From Massariosphaeria phaeospora (Eukaryota > Ascomycota > Dothideomycetes > Pleosporales), in NCBI GenBank assembly GCA_011032825.1, contig JAADJZ010000002.1, positions 2,377,826 through 2,441,825 of the forward strand: a stretch of DNA of 64,000 nt. Direction: 5' to 3'. Below are positions 20,884 through 29,483 of the stretch, piece after piece. A program made the translations under genes and the position numbers. The notes under the pieces were generated by a model, which was not told the DNA's origin, searched no databases, and saw nothing but the letters and a program-made list of their open reading frames with translations. Position 1 is the stretch's first letter; each line of letters starts with the position of its first letter.

Positions 20884-22163
20884 ATCTCAGCGATCCAGGC
20901 TCGGAGCTCGGAGCCGGTCAGGTTCGCGGTGAGCCCCTGGCGGATGCGGGTGTTGCGGGCCAAATCGTACGTAGTCAGGCCGGGCATGGCCTTGTACCAC
21001 ACCTGGGTTGGGATCTGGTGGTGGAACAGGTAGCGCTTGAAGTGCTGCTCGTGGCGGGCGCCGTCGAAGACCAGCCAGTTGGTTTGCGGGTAGCCGAGGC
21101 CGTTGGAGAAGGAGAGGTTGAGGCCAAAGGCCACCTTGTTGATGAAGTCGTCGTTGTAGGCCTCGCGGCTCCCGTCGTAGTTGCTGGCGAAGAACACCCG
21201 CCGCTTGTCGTCGAGGAAGGTCCAGCTGGCGAAGTGGATGGTGTTGACGCGGCCCAGTCGACCGGCAGTGTAGAGGTGGCGGCCGCTCCAGTCGATGAGC
21301 CAGAGGATGGCGACGCTCAGCCAGCGGCGGAAGCGGCCTGGTTTGAGCGAGCCGATAGTGCTGTACTGGTTGGTCACGTCGCGGTCCTCGGCCGCACTCA
21401 GCAGCTTGTTGCGCGCAATCGAGGGGACGGGGGCGAGCACCGGATCGTGGGTTTCGCGCCAGCGCAGCAGCAGGACGAGGGCCGGCAGCGCGGGGACGAG
21501 CAGCGGCGCCAGGAGCGCGACGTACAGCGGCAGCCGCAGGAAGTCGCCCATGTGCGCCACCCGCTCGGCGACGGTGCGGGCGGGCGGCGGGGTCAGCGCG
21601 ACGGTGCGGGCGGCGGCGAGCAAGACGGCGCGCAGCTGCTCGGGCGCGGCGGTAGGGTGGGCGAGACGGGCCTGTCGCAGGGCGTCGTGCAGCGCGGCCT
21701 CTTCGCGGACCTGGGCCATGGTGCGGCCGGGCCAGTTGGCGTAGGTGGCCGACGAGCGGATGCGGTGGGCGCGCAGCCAGGCGAGCAGGTCGGCGCGGGC
21801 GTGGGCGTCGAAGTCGCTGCAGTGGCCGAAGATGAGCAGCAGACCGGGGGTGGCGAGCTGGACGAGGTCGCGCAGCAGCCCGTCGGCGGTGCCGTCGCAG
21901 TCGGCGACGAAGGCCAGACGCAGCGGCTCCGCGGCGGACAGCTGGCGGGCGAGCTGGAGCTGCTGGCGGTCGGGCAGCGAGGGGTCGTCGAGCACCACGA
22001 AGCGGGCGACGTGGAGGCTGGCGATGCGGCCAAACGGCAGCAGCGCGTTGGCGGGGTCGGCGGTGCCCGGGGCCGCGTTCATCGAGGCAAGCACGCCCGC
22101 CAGCGCCTCCACTGCGCCCGAGCGCACCGGCGCGGCGACGAAGACGTGGGACTGGCCGGCCAT
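20880..22163 (-). CDS. Conserved bacterial-type partner protein of the DyP peroxidase, 427 aa
   Basis: Intronless GC-rich frame starting at ATG 22163 (MAGQSHVFV). The N-terminal half reads LLPFGRIASLHVARFVVLDD, LRLAFVADCDGTADG and GLLLIFGHCSD, a ferredoxin-like pattern that also recalls half of a DyP fold. A central hydrophobic stretch (LYVALLAPLLVPALPALVLL, residues about 214-235) may span or touch a membrane. The C-terminal half has DVTNQYSTIGSLKPGRFRRW, HFASWTFLDDKRRVFFASNY followed by DGSREAYNDDFINKVAFG, and NTRIRQGL. I recognise this C-terminal signature from uncharacterised bacterial proteins but know no function. It overlaps the DyP gene by four bases downstream and faces the 143-residue gene across a 735-bp divergent promoter. 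Probably acts with the peroxidase (inference from context). Confidence 0.8.
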   Translation of the reverse strand: MAGQSHVFVAAPVRSGAVEALAGVLASMNAAPGTADPANALLPFGRIASLHVARFVVLDDPSLPDRQQLQLARQLSAAEPLRLAFVADCDGTADGLLRDLVQLATPGLLLIFGHCSDFDAHARADLLAWLRAHRIRSSATYANWPGRTMAQVREEAALHDALRQARLAHPTAAPEQLRAVLLAAARTVALTPPPARTVAERVAHMGDFLRLPLYVALLAPLLVPALPALVLLLRWRETHDPVLAPVPSIARNKLLSAAEDRDVTNQYSTIGSLKPGRFRRWLSVAILWLIDWSGRHLYTAGRLGRVNTIHFASWTFLDDKRRVFFASNYDGSREAYNDDFINKVAFGLNLSFSNGLGYPQTNWLVFDGARHEQHFKRYLFHHQIPTQVWYKAMPGLTTYDLARNTRIRQGLTANLTGSELRAWIAEI

Positions 22164-22898
22164 GGCTGGCTGCTTTGGTTCAGGGAGTTGGGCGGGAGTT
22201 GCCGAGAGGGATAGAGCGGTTCGAACCAGCTGCTACTTCTATGGGACCAGGACGACCGCTGAAGCCCCCGCTGCTTTATGCTTGCCAGCTTAGAAGACGG
22301 CATGGCCCAGGTCTTTCGCGGGCATCGCGTGTGCAGCTATCGCATTGGCGGGGCCATTGGGTGGCGGCTTGTTCAACGTCCTCGGGCATGTCAGCTGGCT
22401 TTTGGCCCTCAACCACTTTCACATTTCAATTCCTGGAAGAAGCCGGCTGCCCAATCAGAGTTGGATGCGGCGCGTCGAACACGGTCCAGATTGCGTGATA
22501 ACGGTCCAGCCGCAGCCTAGCTCCTCACTCCGCAAGGACGCATCAGCATTCACAGCAGGACTGATATGGTGCCGTTGTGGATGCTCTTCAGCTCTGATGC
22601 CACCTAGTGTATATGTTAGAACATCCAGCCGAACCAACGAAACCGCCGCATCTAGCGAAACAAATCCAGCCGACGCAGCCCCGAGTAACTGCACGTGTAG
22701 CTTGTTGTTCGTCCGACATCAAGAGTGAGCGAACGCCATGGGCTGAGCTCATGCAGCTGGTGTCGACGAACAGGCAAAACATCACTGAGCCCGTGTAGCT
22801 GGTGCCGACAAACCAGCAAAACACCAACATCAACCCCCTCATCCTCACCACCAGTTGTCCCCTCTCCCTCCTCTTCAGGAATCAGACAAACCCCCACA
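22164..22898. promoter_or_regulatory. Divergent promoter region between the DyP pair and the 143-aa gene
   Basis: 735 bp between two outward-facing starts (ATG 22163 on -, ATG 22899 on +). The last 50 bp before ATG 22899 are pyrimidine-rich (CCTCTCCCTCCTCTTC), typical of a fungal start region. ATCCAGCCGA occurs near 22622 and 22667, and GAGC(C/T)..GTAGCTGGTG(C/T)CGAC near 22747 and 22790 forms a short direct repeat of GCTGGTGTCGAC and GCTGGTGCCGAC. A shared regulatory space would allow coordinated expression. Confidence 0.45.
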
Positions 22899-23330
22899 AT
22901 GACCTACACCCCCGAAAACCTCCTCACCATGTCCTCCTCCTCCCTCGCCACGCTCTTCTCCCACGCCCCCGCCGGCCCCATCCCCAACGGCTCCGCGCAA
23001 GGCACCGCCATCGTCGCGCCGGGCACCGCCTTCACTTCCGACATCGCCGCCTTCATCAACATCTTCGCCTGGCAGGGCAAGATCTTCAACGCCGAGAAGA
23101 TGGCGCTGGTGAACAACATCACCGTGTTCGGCCTCGATGCCATCCTCGCGCACATCTCGCGCGGGCCGAGCTGGATAGACGGCAAGGAGTGCATTGTCCT
23201 TGATTACTCGCAGACGTCGGTTGTGGCGCATTGGGTGCGCGATGAGATGCGCTGCATTGGGCCGGGGGTTTATCTAGGGAGGGTGTTTTGGAAGGAGAGG
23301 CATCTTATTTATTTTTCGCTGAGGTTCTGA
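22899..23330 (+). CDS. Conserved bacterial-type small protein, 143 aa
   Basis: ATG 22899 follows a CT-rich leader; an upstream GTG/ATG-less extension was rejected. The protein reads GPIPNGSAQGTAIVAPGTAF, then FAWQGKIFN, ITVFGLDAILAHISRGPSW followed by IDGKECIVLDYSQTS, and ends VRDEMRCIGPGVYLGRVFW then FSLRF. The ordered motif GPSW.DGKECI.LDYS.TS...HW.RDE..EI.PG.YLG is familiar to me from bacterial proteins of unknown function, likely a small beta-barrel or NTF2/lipocalin-like ligand-binding fold (inference). No signal peptide. It is divergent from the 427-residue/DyP pair and intronless, and probably belongs to the same transferred group. A bound small molecule, lipid or heme-related ligand would fit, but nothing in the sequence proves it. 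Confidence 0.75.
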   Translation: MTYTPENLLTMSSSSLATLFSHAPAGPIPNGSAQGTAIVAPGTAFTSDIAAFINIFAWQGKIFNAEKMALVNNITVFGLDAILAHISRGPSWIDGKECIVLDYSQTSVVAHWVRDEMRCIGPGVYLGRVFWKERHLIYFSLRF

Positions 23331-23675
23331 GCCGGGGCGCTGGGCCATGGCCGGTACTACGGGGAGCTGGTGGAGGGAGAGCGAGATCCTGTTGTGGACT
23401 ATTGTTCTGTAGGCAAGAACTTGCTCAAGAAGGTTGTCGCGGAAAGCGAGTTCGGGACATGTATATTCAGAAGAGAATCAACTCTGAACACGCAACGTAA
23501 TGAATAATTAACGGTATATACGCTTCCAGCCCCCGGGATAGTTCCAACATGTCAATCTCAGGCCAACGCCCCATCAAGCTTACAAGGCATTTGTCTCTAT
23601 CCCAGCGTACTGTTCAGATGCCGCTAGCTTCTCCCACAGTGCAAAAATACTCTCACTCTTCGCGATGACTGGTCC

Positions 23676-23700
23676 CAGTTCAGTTCAGTTCAGTTCAGTT
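23676..23700. repeat. Pentanucleotide microsatellite (CAGTT)5
   Basis: Five perfect CAGTT units, differing by one base per unit from the CAGCT array 570 bp downstream. Confidence 0.9.
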
Positions 23701-24269
23701 CGGGAGAGTGTCTAGCCAGGACATCTTATATTTCCTCGTCGTGCACTGCACCCAATGAAACCCTTCTGACCTGTAAGTAAGTCTCCGCGTCCCACTACAA
23801 AGCAATAAACCCGTCACTCTTTAGTCTTCTTACTCGACGCCATGAGGATGAAGATGTGAAATGCAGTATCTATCACTGAGGCCAAAGCCTTCTAGGCGCA
23901 GCGGAGCCTTGAGATTTTGGAGAAAATCCGGGTAGTTGTTGTTGGTGATGGCGCCAGGGTCGTTGCCATTGTCTAGCGGTCATGTGACTAATTGTCTCCG
24001 GGTGGGAGGGGAATGTCGAAAGTCCTCATCACTCTAATCACTCAACGTCAGTTTTCGAAATATAACTTTCCAATACACAAAACCTCGACCCGAACCATGC
24101 TCAGCGAGTAGACTGCCAGGGAGGTGACGTACAGATTCATGAACCACCCCGTCATGAATCTGGAACTGAATCTAGGCTGCGGCTAACAGGTTCAAAGATA
24201 CCAGTAGATAAAACCCTTAGCTTTTCTCTTCATAAACCGCTCGCTGACTACACGAGGATCCGGCGTCCA

Positions 24270-24299
24270 CAGCTCAGCTCAGCTCAGCTCAGCTCAGCT
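24270..24299. repeat. Pentanucleotide microsatellite (CAGCT)6
   Basis: Six perfect CAGCT units. The unit is self-similar on the complementary strand (AGCTG), so the array can fold on itself. Confidence 0.9.
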
Positions 24300-24778
24300 C
24301 TTCGTCAGTAGGTCTTTAAGTATGCTGTCGAGGAAAGTTGCACCCAAAGCGCATGCCAGCACAGCCCATGCGCGGAAGTTCCGCCGAAGTTGAATTTGCC
24401 ATGCGAGTTCCGCGCGTTCTGGAAACGCTGCTCTAGCAAGGATTCTTCGATTGCATTTCCGTATGCGGCCCCGGTCAGGTATGTATCATAGAGGCTTCAG
24501 GCCTGAAGCTCAACACGGAGAAATGAATGCAAGGTTCAAAGCTCCTACAATCGGAGGTAATCTGTGCCATGGAGCGTGTTTGTTGACGATCTTGAATAGT
24601 GAGATAAAAACGCGTTCGGCGAAAGACGGCCGGAACGAATATGACTCCATTGCCGTAATTGATCAGGATGTGAGAATGAAGAACAGTGGATACGAAGTAT
24701 TGAGTCCAACTCTTGTTACTGTATAAACCGGTTTGTCTCATCAACTTCGAGTAATCTCAGCCTGATCTAGAACCACGG

Positions 24779-24960
24779 TAAAATAACGCTATAAGATAAA
24801 CAGACACGTGCAGCTAGGCAGCGAGGAGCTGTCCACAGCTAAGCATGCTGGATATGGTGGCTTACCCTTTTTGCACCTGGACAACGCCTCGTTCGGCTAA
24901 ATAACGCCATTTCTGATGTTGTGCAGCTAGGCAGTGAGCTGACCCTCAGCTGGGCATGCT
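24779..24960. repeat. Imperfect direct duplication, about 65-70 bp units
   Basis: Copy 1 (24779-24849) and copy 2 (24897-24960) both begin AAATAACGC and contain GTGCAGCTAGGCAG followed by CAGCT(A/G)(A/G)GCATGCT. The gap between them holds GGTGGCTTACCC. This could be an old tandem duplication or two copies of a short element. Confidence 0.6.
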
Positions 24961-25335
24961 CACCTCATGCCGCGAAAGCAATGAGACATTTCTCAGATGT
25001 TCAAGCACAACAAGAACATGACGGTGTATAACAAAAACTCCAGGAGGGTGAAACAGACATTGTAAGAGCCTTCGAGTTGTTTTTAGTAAAGAGAACATTT
25101 GTTGTGTAAAGATATGATTGATCGGTAGAGCTTGCTTTGCCGAAGTAAGCCAGAGTGTCTTTTTTTCTTATTCAGCGTGAGGTGTGCTGAGTTTGGTGGC
25201 TTACTGTGCAGTAAGCTGAGTAGGTCTGAGGAAAAAAGCCTGCAGAGGCCCAAAAACGAGAAAGCTGAAAATCGACCGAACATTATGAGGCCTCGGTCGT
25301 TATAGTTACTGCGCTCCAAAACACCGACACACACA

Positions 25336-26120
25336 ATGGTGTTCGCTACTCTATTCTCTTTCCTGAAGGGCATCGTCAGTTTCAGGTCGCGGGAACGAAG
25401 TCAAGAGATTTCCAAAACCCAGCAAATGGATCATGAGTATGTTCGAGGGAACATTGACAATCGAGGTCCTTGTCCTGGCCTGAATGCACTAGCGAACCAG
25501 GGATACATGTACGTTGGCCGTCTTCTCCAGGCCTTCATTTTCATGCTGACAGCCATATGTACAGACCCCGAGATGGGAAGACCATCAATATAGCCCAAGT
25601 CGAAACCGCGTTGATGGCCGGCCTTCACATGAGCAGCACCCTAGCATCCACCCTGGCCCGCACTCTCCGCCCCCTCTGTCGAGCCGACGGCACATTTGAC
25701 CTGTACGACATGAGAAAGCACAATGTGATAGAGCACGACCGGTCCTTCACTCGCCTCGACTTTCGGCAAGGAGACAACTACACGTTCCAGCCCGCCATGT
25801 TCCAAGCCCTTCTCGACGATGCCGCGGGCGGACCCATCACGATACGGACCCTGGCCAAGACTTACGCCCGCCGCAAAAAGGAGTGCAAGCGTTCTGGTGC
25901 CCCTCGCCTTTCCCTCAAGCTCTGGGGCGTCAACCTCATTCAAACTGTTTCTTTCTATCACACCGCAGCCATGAACCCGCTTACTAAAGAAACAATGACG
26001 ACCTTCTATGTAGAGGAGCGGTTCCCAGATGCGATACTGCAGAACCCGAAGAAACGTACTCTACTTGGCTTGATATGGGATACAGTGGTTCTTTTGACCT
26101 ACATTGTGTTCAAGACGTGA
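25336..26120 (+). CDS. Heme-thiolate peroxidase (chloroperoxidase / unspecific peroxygenase family), 242 aa
   Basis: Two exons: 25336-25508 and 25565-26120. The 56-bp intron (GTACGT...branch CTGAC...TACAG) splits an Ile codon and restores LANQGYIPRDGK. Hallmarks: GPCPGLNALANQGY at residues 44-57 with Cys46 as the axial heme ligand, and VIEHDRSF at 112-119 with the EHD triad that supplies the metal site and acid-base residues. Length fits the short family I enzymes. These enzymes use hydrogen peroxide to oxygenate or halogenate organic substrates. The N-terminus is only weakly hydrophobic (MVFATLFSFLKGIVSF), and a hydrophobic C-terminal segment (LIWDTVVLLTYIVF) could anchor it in a membrane, which is unusual for the normally secreted family. 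It sits between the DyP group and the catalase-like gene and has a normal fungal intron, so it is native in style. Confidence 0.9.
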
Positions 26121-26377
26121 GGGTGCTTCAGGGATAGTAGTCGCAGATTGCGCAGCAGATATTTTCGTTCGAGTCCAGAATCAATTCCAGCTATGCCTAA
26201 ACCAATCCAACTTCACATGGCTCCTTTCAATCCATCTTGACCAAGGTCGCCTGTGAAAAAGACGGCTATTCCGATGTGGAGTCTGAGAGTTAATTGCCCA
26301 TTGTGATTTGCAGTCGCACGTCAATATACCTGACTTCTATATAATAACTCCCTGGATAGGGATACTCAAAATGTTCC
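26121..26377. other. Short convergent spacer
   Basis: 3' flanks of the peroxygenase gene and of the minus-strand catalase-like gene pair; nothing seen. Confidence 0.4.
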
Positions 26378-26572
26378 TCAATCAGCCCTACTCGTCTTCA
26401 AAGCAAATTTTTCTGTGCTTCCTTTGCCCAAGTGTTCCATGATAGGTAGCATCACGTCCGTGGTCTGCTTCACCCAATTCCGGATTTCAACCGCGGACTG
26501 CTTGTACTGCTCTGGGATCCACACTCGCTGCTGATGGTCGGCGGCGTGTACTCGTTCCATGTAACAACACAT
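26378..26572 (-). CDS. Small frame two bases downstream of the catalase-like gene, 64 aa
   Basis: ATG 26572 lies two bases after the TAG (26577-26575) of the catalase-like gene on the same strand (TAGGCATG). The product reads MERVHAADHQQRVWIPEQY and AVEIRNWVKQTTDVMLPIME, a well-formed helical peptide with no low-complexity sequence. I do not recognise the family. It could be a second cistron of a transferred operon, the 3' remnant of a neighbouring bacterial gene, or a C-terminal exon reached by splicing. No promoter or intron signal distinguishes these. Confidence 0.4.
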   Translation of the reverse strand: MCCYMERVHAADHQQRVWIPEQYKQSAVEIRNWVKQTTDVMLPIMEHLGKGSTEKFALKTSRAD

Positions 26573-26574
26573 GC

Positions 26575-27768
26575 CTACAGCGGCAACGGCGGGTCGAAGG
26601 TTTCGCTGCCGTCCGGCTCAACGTGCGGCGTGTCATTCATGTGCTGGCGCAACAGCGATAGCGCCTGGTAGATCTTGAGCCGTCCGCGGTTCTGGTTGCC
26701 CAGCGGGCGATGCGCCGGCAGGCAATGCCACGGGTTGATGGACAACCGGCTGGCGAAGGCGAGCTGGGCGTCAGTGTCGAAGCGCTGGCTTGGCAGTTCC
26801 AGCGTCGCGACAACCACGGGCGGGCTGTCGGGCGCGTCCCAGCGCACCGATGCATGCTCGACGGGCATGCGTTGCGCGTCACTCTGCAGTTGCAGCAACA
26901 TCTCGAAGCGCGCAGGCCGCGCGGTGAGGGTGCGTGCCATGGCATCGCGCAAGTAGTTGTCTGAAGGGCGGCCTGGCAAACCAGGAATGCGGCTGCGAGT
27001 GGCGCCCACGGGCCGGAAGTGGTACTGCATGGCCTGGCCTTCGCCCAGCAGGTAGGGCACGCAGCCCCAGTACTCGGTCTCAAGCGGGCTCGTCTGCGTG
27101 CGCGACCAAAGGGCCTGCATCAGCGCATCGAGGAAATGGCCGCCGGGGCCGACGAAGTAGAACAGCGGCAAGCCACGGGCGACGGCAGCTTGCAGCTTCG
27201 CGTTGGCGGTCAGGTCAGGCGTGGTGAAGACTGGGGTGCTGATGCCGGTGAAGTCCTGCGTGAAGCGCTCGTCGCGTAGCAGCTTGGGGCCCGGCACGCC
27301 CATGACCTTGACGCCGATGCTCAGCACGCCGACATCCTCGATATCAGGTGGCAGCGCTGGCCCGGGCCCGCTGAAGCGCACCCAGACTGGGTATCGGTGC
27401 GGCTGCTCGAAAAGGCCGTGGCGCAGGTTCTCTGGCAGGCCGTCGTGGATCACCAGCTCGCCGCGCACCACACCGTGGGTCTTTGTGTTGCCGCCGCGCT
27501 GCGCCGTGCCGGCATCATAGTGCGTGCGCAGGTACTGCGACATGTTGGCGATGATGTCGGCGATTAGTTCGTCCTCGCCCGCCAGGGGCTGCTCCTCCGC
27601 GAGCCCGAGTCCGTGGTCTGGGAGACGGGCACGGATTAGCGCCTGCACCAGGCGCGTGAGCGGCTCACGTGCAATCGCGTCGACGAACGGACGGAAGAAC
27701 GGATCGATGCGCCGCTCGATATACATGGCGCCGACGAAGAAATCGTGCAGGGCCCGTAGGGCGGCCAT
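26575..27768 (-). CDS. Catalase-like heme protein (y4iL-like group), 397 aa
   Basis: ATG 27768 (MAALRALHDFFVGAMYIERR) is the first ATG of the long frame; the frame is open further upstream, but only from a TTG, which is not a fungal start. The core has KTHGVVRGELVIHDGLPENL (distal His98), RYPVWVRFSGPG, VLSIGVKVMGVPG and, near the C-terminus, NPWHCLPAHRPLG then RGRLKIYQALSLLRQ with R363-x-x-x-Y367, where Tyr is the expected axial heme ligand. This fits the catalase-related heme proteins found mainly in bacteria, whose activity may be peroxidase or lipid-peroxide turnover rather than true catalase. It is intronless and GC-rich like the DyP group 4.4 kb away, and probably came with it. No signal peptide is seen. 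Confidence 0.85.
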   Translation of the reverse strand: MAALRALHDFFVGAMYIERRIDPFFRPFVDAIAREPLTRLVQALIRARLPDHGLGLAEEQPLAGEDELIADIIANMSQYLRTHYDAGTAQRGGNTKTHGVVRGELVIHDGLPENLRHGLFEQPHRYPVWVRFSGPGPALPPDIEDVGVLSIGVKVMGVPGPKLLRDERFTQDFTGISTPVFTTPDLTANAKLQAAVARGLPLFYFVGPGGHFLDALMQALWSRTQTSPLETEYWGCVPYLLGEGQAMQYHFRPVGATRSRIPGLPGRPSDNYLRDAMARTLTARPARFEMLLQLQSDAQRMPVEHASVRWDAPDSPPVVVATLELPSQRFDTDAQLAFASRLSINPWHCLPAHRPLGNQNRGRLKIYQALSLLRQHMNDTPHVEPDGSETFDPPLPL

Positions 27769-28605
27769 GTTGCGACCGGGCGTGCGGCCGCGGAGGCGGA
27801 GGTGGAGGAGAGCTAGGGCTGTCGACGACGGGACGTGCCAGGCCTTCTCGTCTAGAACTGTGTCTTGCAAAGTGTTGAAAGTACGTACTCCGCAGAAGCT
27901 CAAAGGTCAGCGAGCTGAACACTAACGGAAATACTAATGGAAAGCGCGGGCTGAAATGTTCATCAGGACGAGGAAAGCGATTTCAGCTGGCCTAGAATCC
28001 ACCCGTTTTCGTACTAGTGCTTCTCCATAGGCTTGGGATGTGAGCGCTGCTACCCCGCTCTCTACGAGTTGTCCTGCAAGCTTGTAGACGAAAGGTTTCC
28101 TGGCTGTCGCGTTTCGGGGTTTCTCGTACCGTTCGGCGCGGATAGGATAAGAGTCTGTAGTTGTTGTCGAGGGGGTAGACGTCGAGGAAGTAGAGGAGAG
28201 ATCTCCAGGTGCGATGCTGCACCTGCTGGGTCGAGTAGTACTGCTTCCTCTGGTCGAACCGATCCACATCGCTTTTGTGTGAACTGTAGCCATCTATCAT
28301 CTCGGTGTTAGCCGAGCAGAGGGCAGCTCGTCGTCGCCATTTCTGTACGGTTAGCCGCTAGTCGTGTCAGCAATGTGGACAATGAGTTTGGGAACTGCTG
28401 ATGTGTCGTAAGGATTGGACCCTCTCTTTTTCCAAACCCGGTATTGCGTGTGGCAAGTTACTCAGAAAGAAAGCGTTCCAGTAGCAGGAGCTTCCGTGCA
28501 GTCTGGTTTATATCAGGAGAACCATGCTGACGGGAGTCAAAGAATACTGCAGCTTTACACGATCCTAAAGCCCCACTCCACAAAGACAGTCGTCAAGCAT
28601 GGCAG
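27769..28605. other. Upstream region of the catalase-like gene
   Basis: Minus-strand frames at 27934-28293 and 27992-28300 overlap in different phases and show no motif. A spliced 5' exon for the catalase-like gene is possible but not demonstrable. Confidence 0.35.
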
Positions 28606-29483
28606 GTGGGAGCCTCGCAGTGCCTCGGTGAGCCAGTCGCCAAGCCGCCAAGCCGACCCCGCCGGGCCGATGTTTCCCCGCTAAAGCCGTTCGAAGGCGG
28701 CCACCATTTCCTCAACAGCATGGAGGATCTCCATCTCAACCACGACTTCATGCCGCCAATTGTGGACGAGTTCGTGAAAGCCAAGAAGGCAGCAATTCCA
28801 ATCGCCGTTCCCGACACCACCATTGGTTATACTATATCCCACCAAGTTTCCACGCCAACACCCTTCCTTTCACCCTGGCCCAGGAGCGCGTCATCAACAA
28901 TTCGTACGTCATTCCTTCAAGCTCCTGTTCTAGCTAACGTTATCCCTCCAGCTTGCTCGTGCATCCGCGAATGTACTTCCCGTTTATGACAGGGCAGTGG
29001 AAGCGCTCCCAGAACCACACCCATGCTCTACCTCAGGGCGCGCGCGACGGTGCTGTCATTGTCAATTATCTCCGCTCGTTCTTCAAGGAAGCCAGAGGGG
29101 ACAAAGTCGGCGAGCCAGGCGTGACCGAGACCTGCCACTTTTCTATCACCTTCGATGGCTGGCTGGTCATGGTTTGGGTGCACTGGTACGATGCTAAGTC
29201 TGGCGCATACAACATGGAATCGATTCTTGACGCTGCCGTCAACAACAAACTGTCCAACATTCCGTACCGGGCTTTCTTGCGGAACCTGCAGGATCACGCC
29301 ATGGGCTCACGGCTGGAGACCCTCAAGGACGCCGTGGACCAACTGCGGGAACATACCCTCGCCGAACAGGCACAGTCGTCGAAGCCAGCGCGGGCAAAGA
29401 GAGCCAAAACAAGCACAGATGCAGTCACCGATCTGCTGATCTCACCTCCGTCTAGCACGACACCCCCACCACCATCGGGTTGA
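28606..29483 (+). pseudogene. Conserved fungal protein gene with a frame break, 5' end unclear
   Basis: The second exon (about 28950-29483) reads LLVHPRMYFPFMTGQWKRSQ, then HALPQGARDGAVIVNYLRSF, CHFSITFDGWLVMVWVHWYD and LRNLQDHAMGSRLETLKDAV, a recognisable fungal domain of unknown function, with a Lys/Ser/Pro tail. An intron (GTACGT at about 28904, branch GCTAAC, acceptor CCTCCAG) joins it to SFHANTLPFTLAQERVINNS. That frame does not continue into the 5' segment MEDLHLNHDFMPPIVDEFVK, whose frame differs by one base near 28830-28840. So an indel or an unseen tiny intron separates them. The first in-frame ATG of the 5' segment is 28720. The protein is likely truncated at its N-terminus compared with relatives. 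Confidence 0.55.

Larger units (their letters stand above)
23331..25335. other. Intergenic region with short tandem repeats and a local duplication
   Basis: About 2 kb without a supported gene. It contains (CAGTT)5 at 23676, (CAGCT)6 at 24270, and a duplicated segment at 24779-24849 / 24897-24960. The open frame at 24451-24726 has no motif. Confidence 0.5.

Noticed and set aside
19122..22293. Long + and - open frames antisense or out of frame to the DyP and 427-aa genes
   Set aside because: They arise from GC-rich codon use of the real genes and lack any domain, while the chosen frames contain complete peroxidase motifs.
23676..24299. Repeat arrays as a CRISPR
   Set aside because: Units are 5 bp with no spacers, the genome is eukaryotic, and no cas genes are present.
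26100..26200. T-loop-like GTTCGAGTCC suggesting a tRNA
   Set aside because: No acceptor stem, D-arm or anticodon arm could be paired around it. No tRNA or rRNA was found in the window.
27769..27903. N-terminal extension of the catalase-like protein to 442 residues
   Set aside because: The extension begins at TTG, not ATG, and TTG is not a standard fungal start. ATG 27768 opens a family-like N-terminus.
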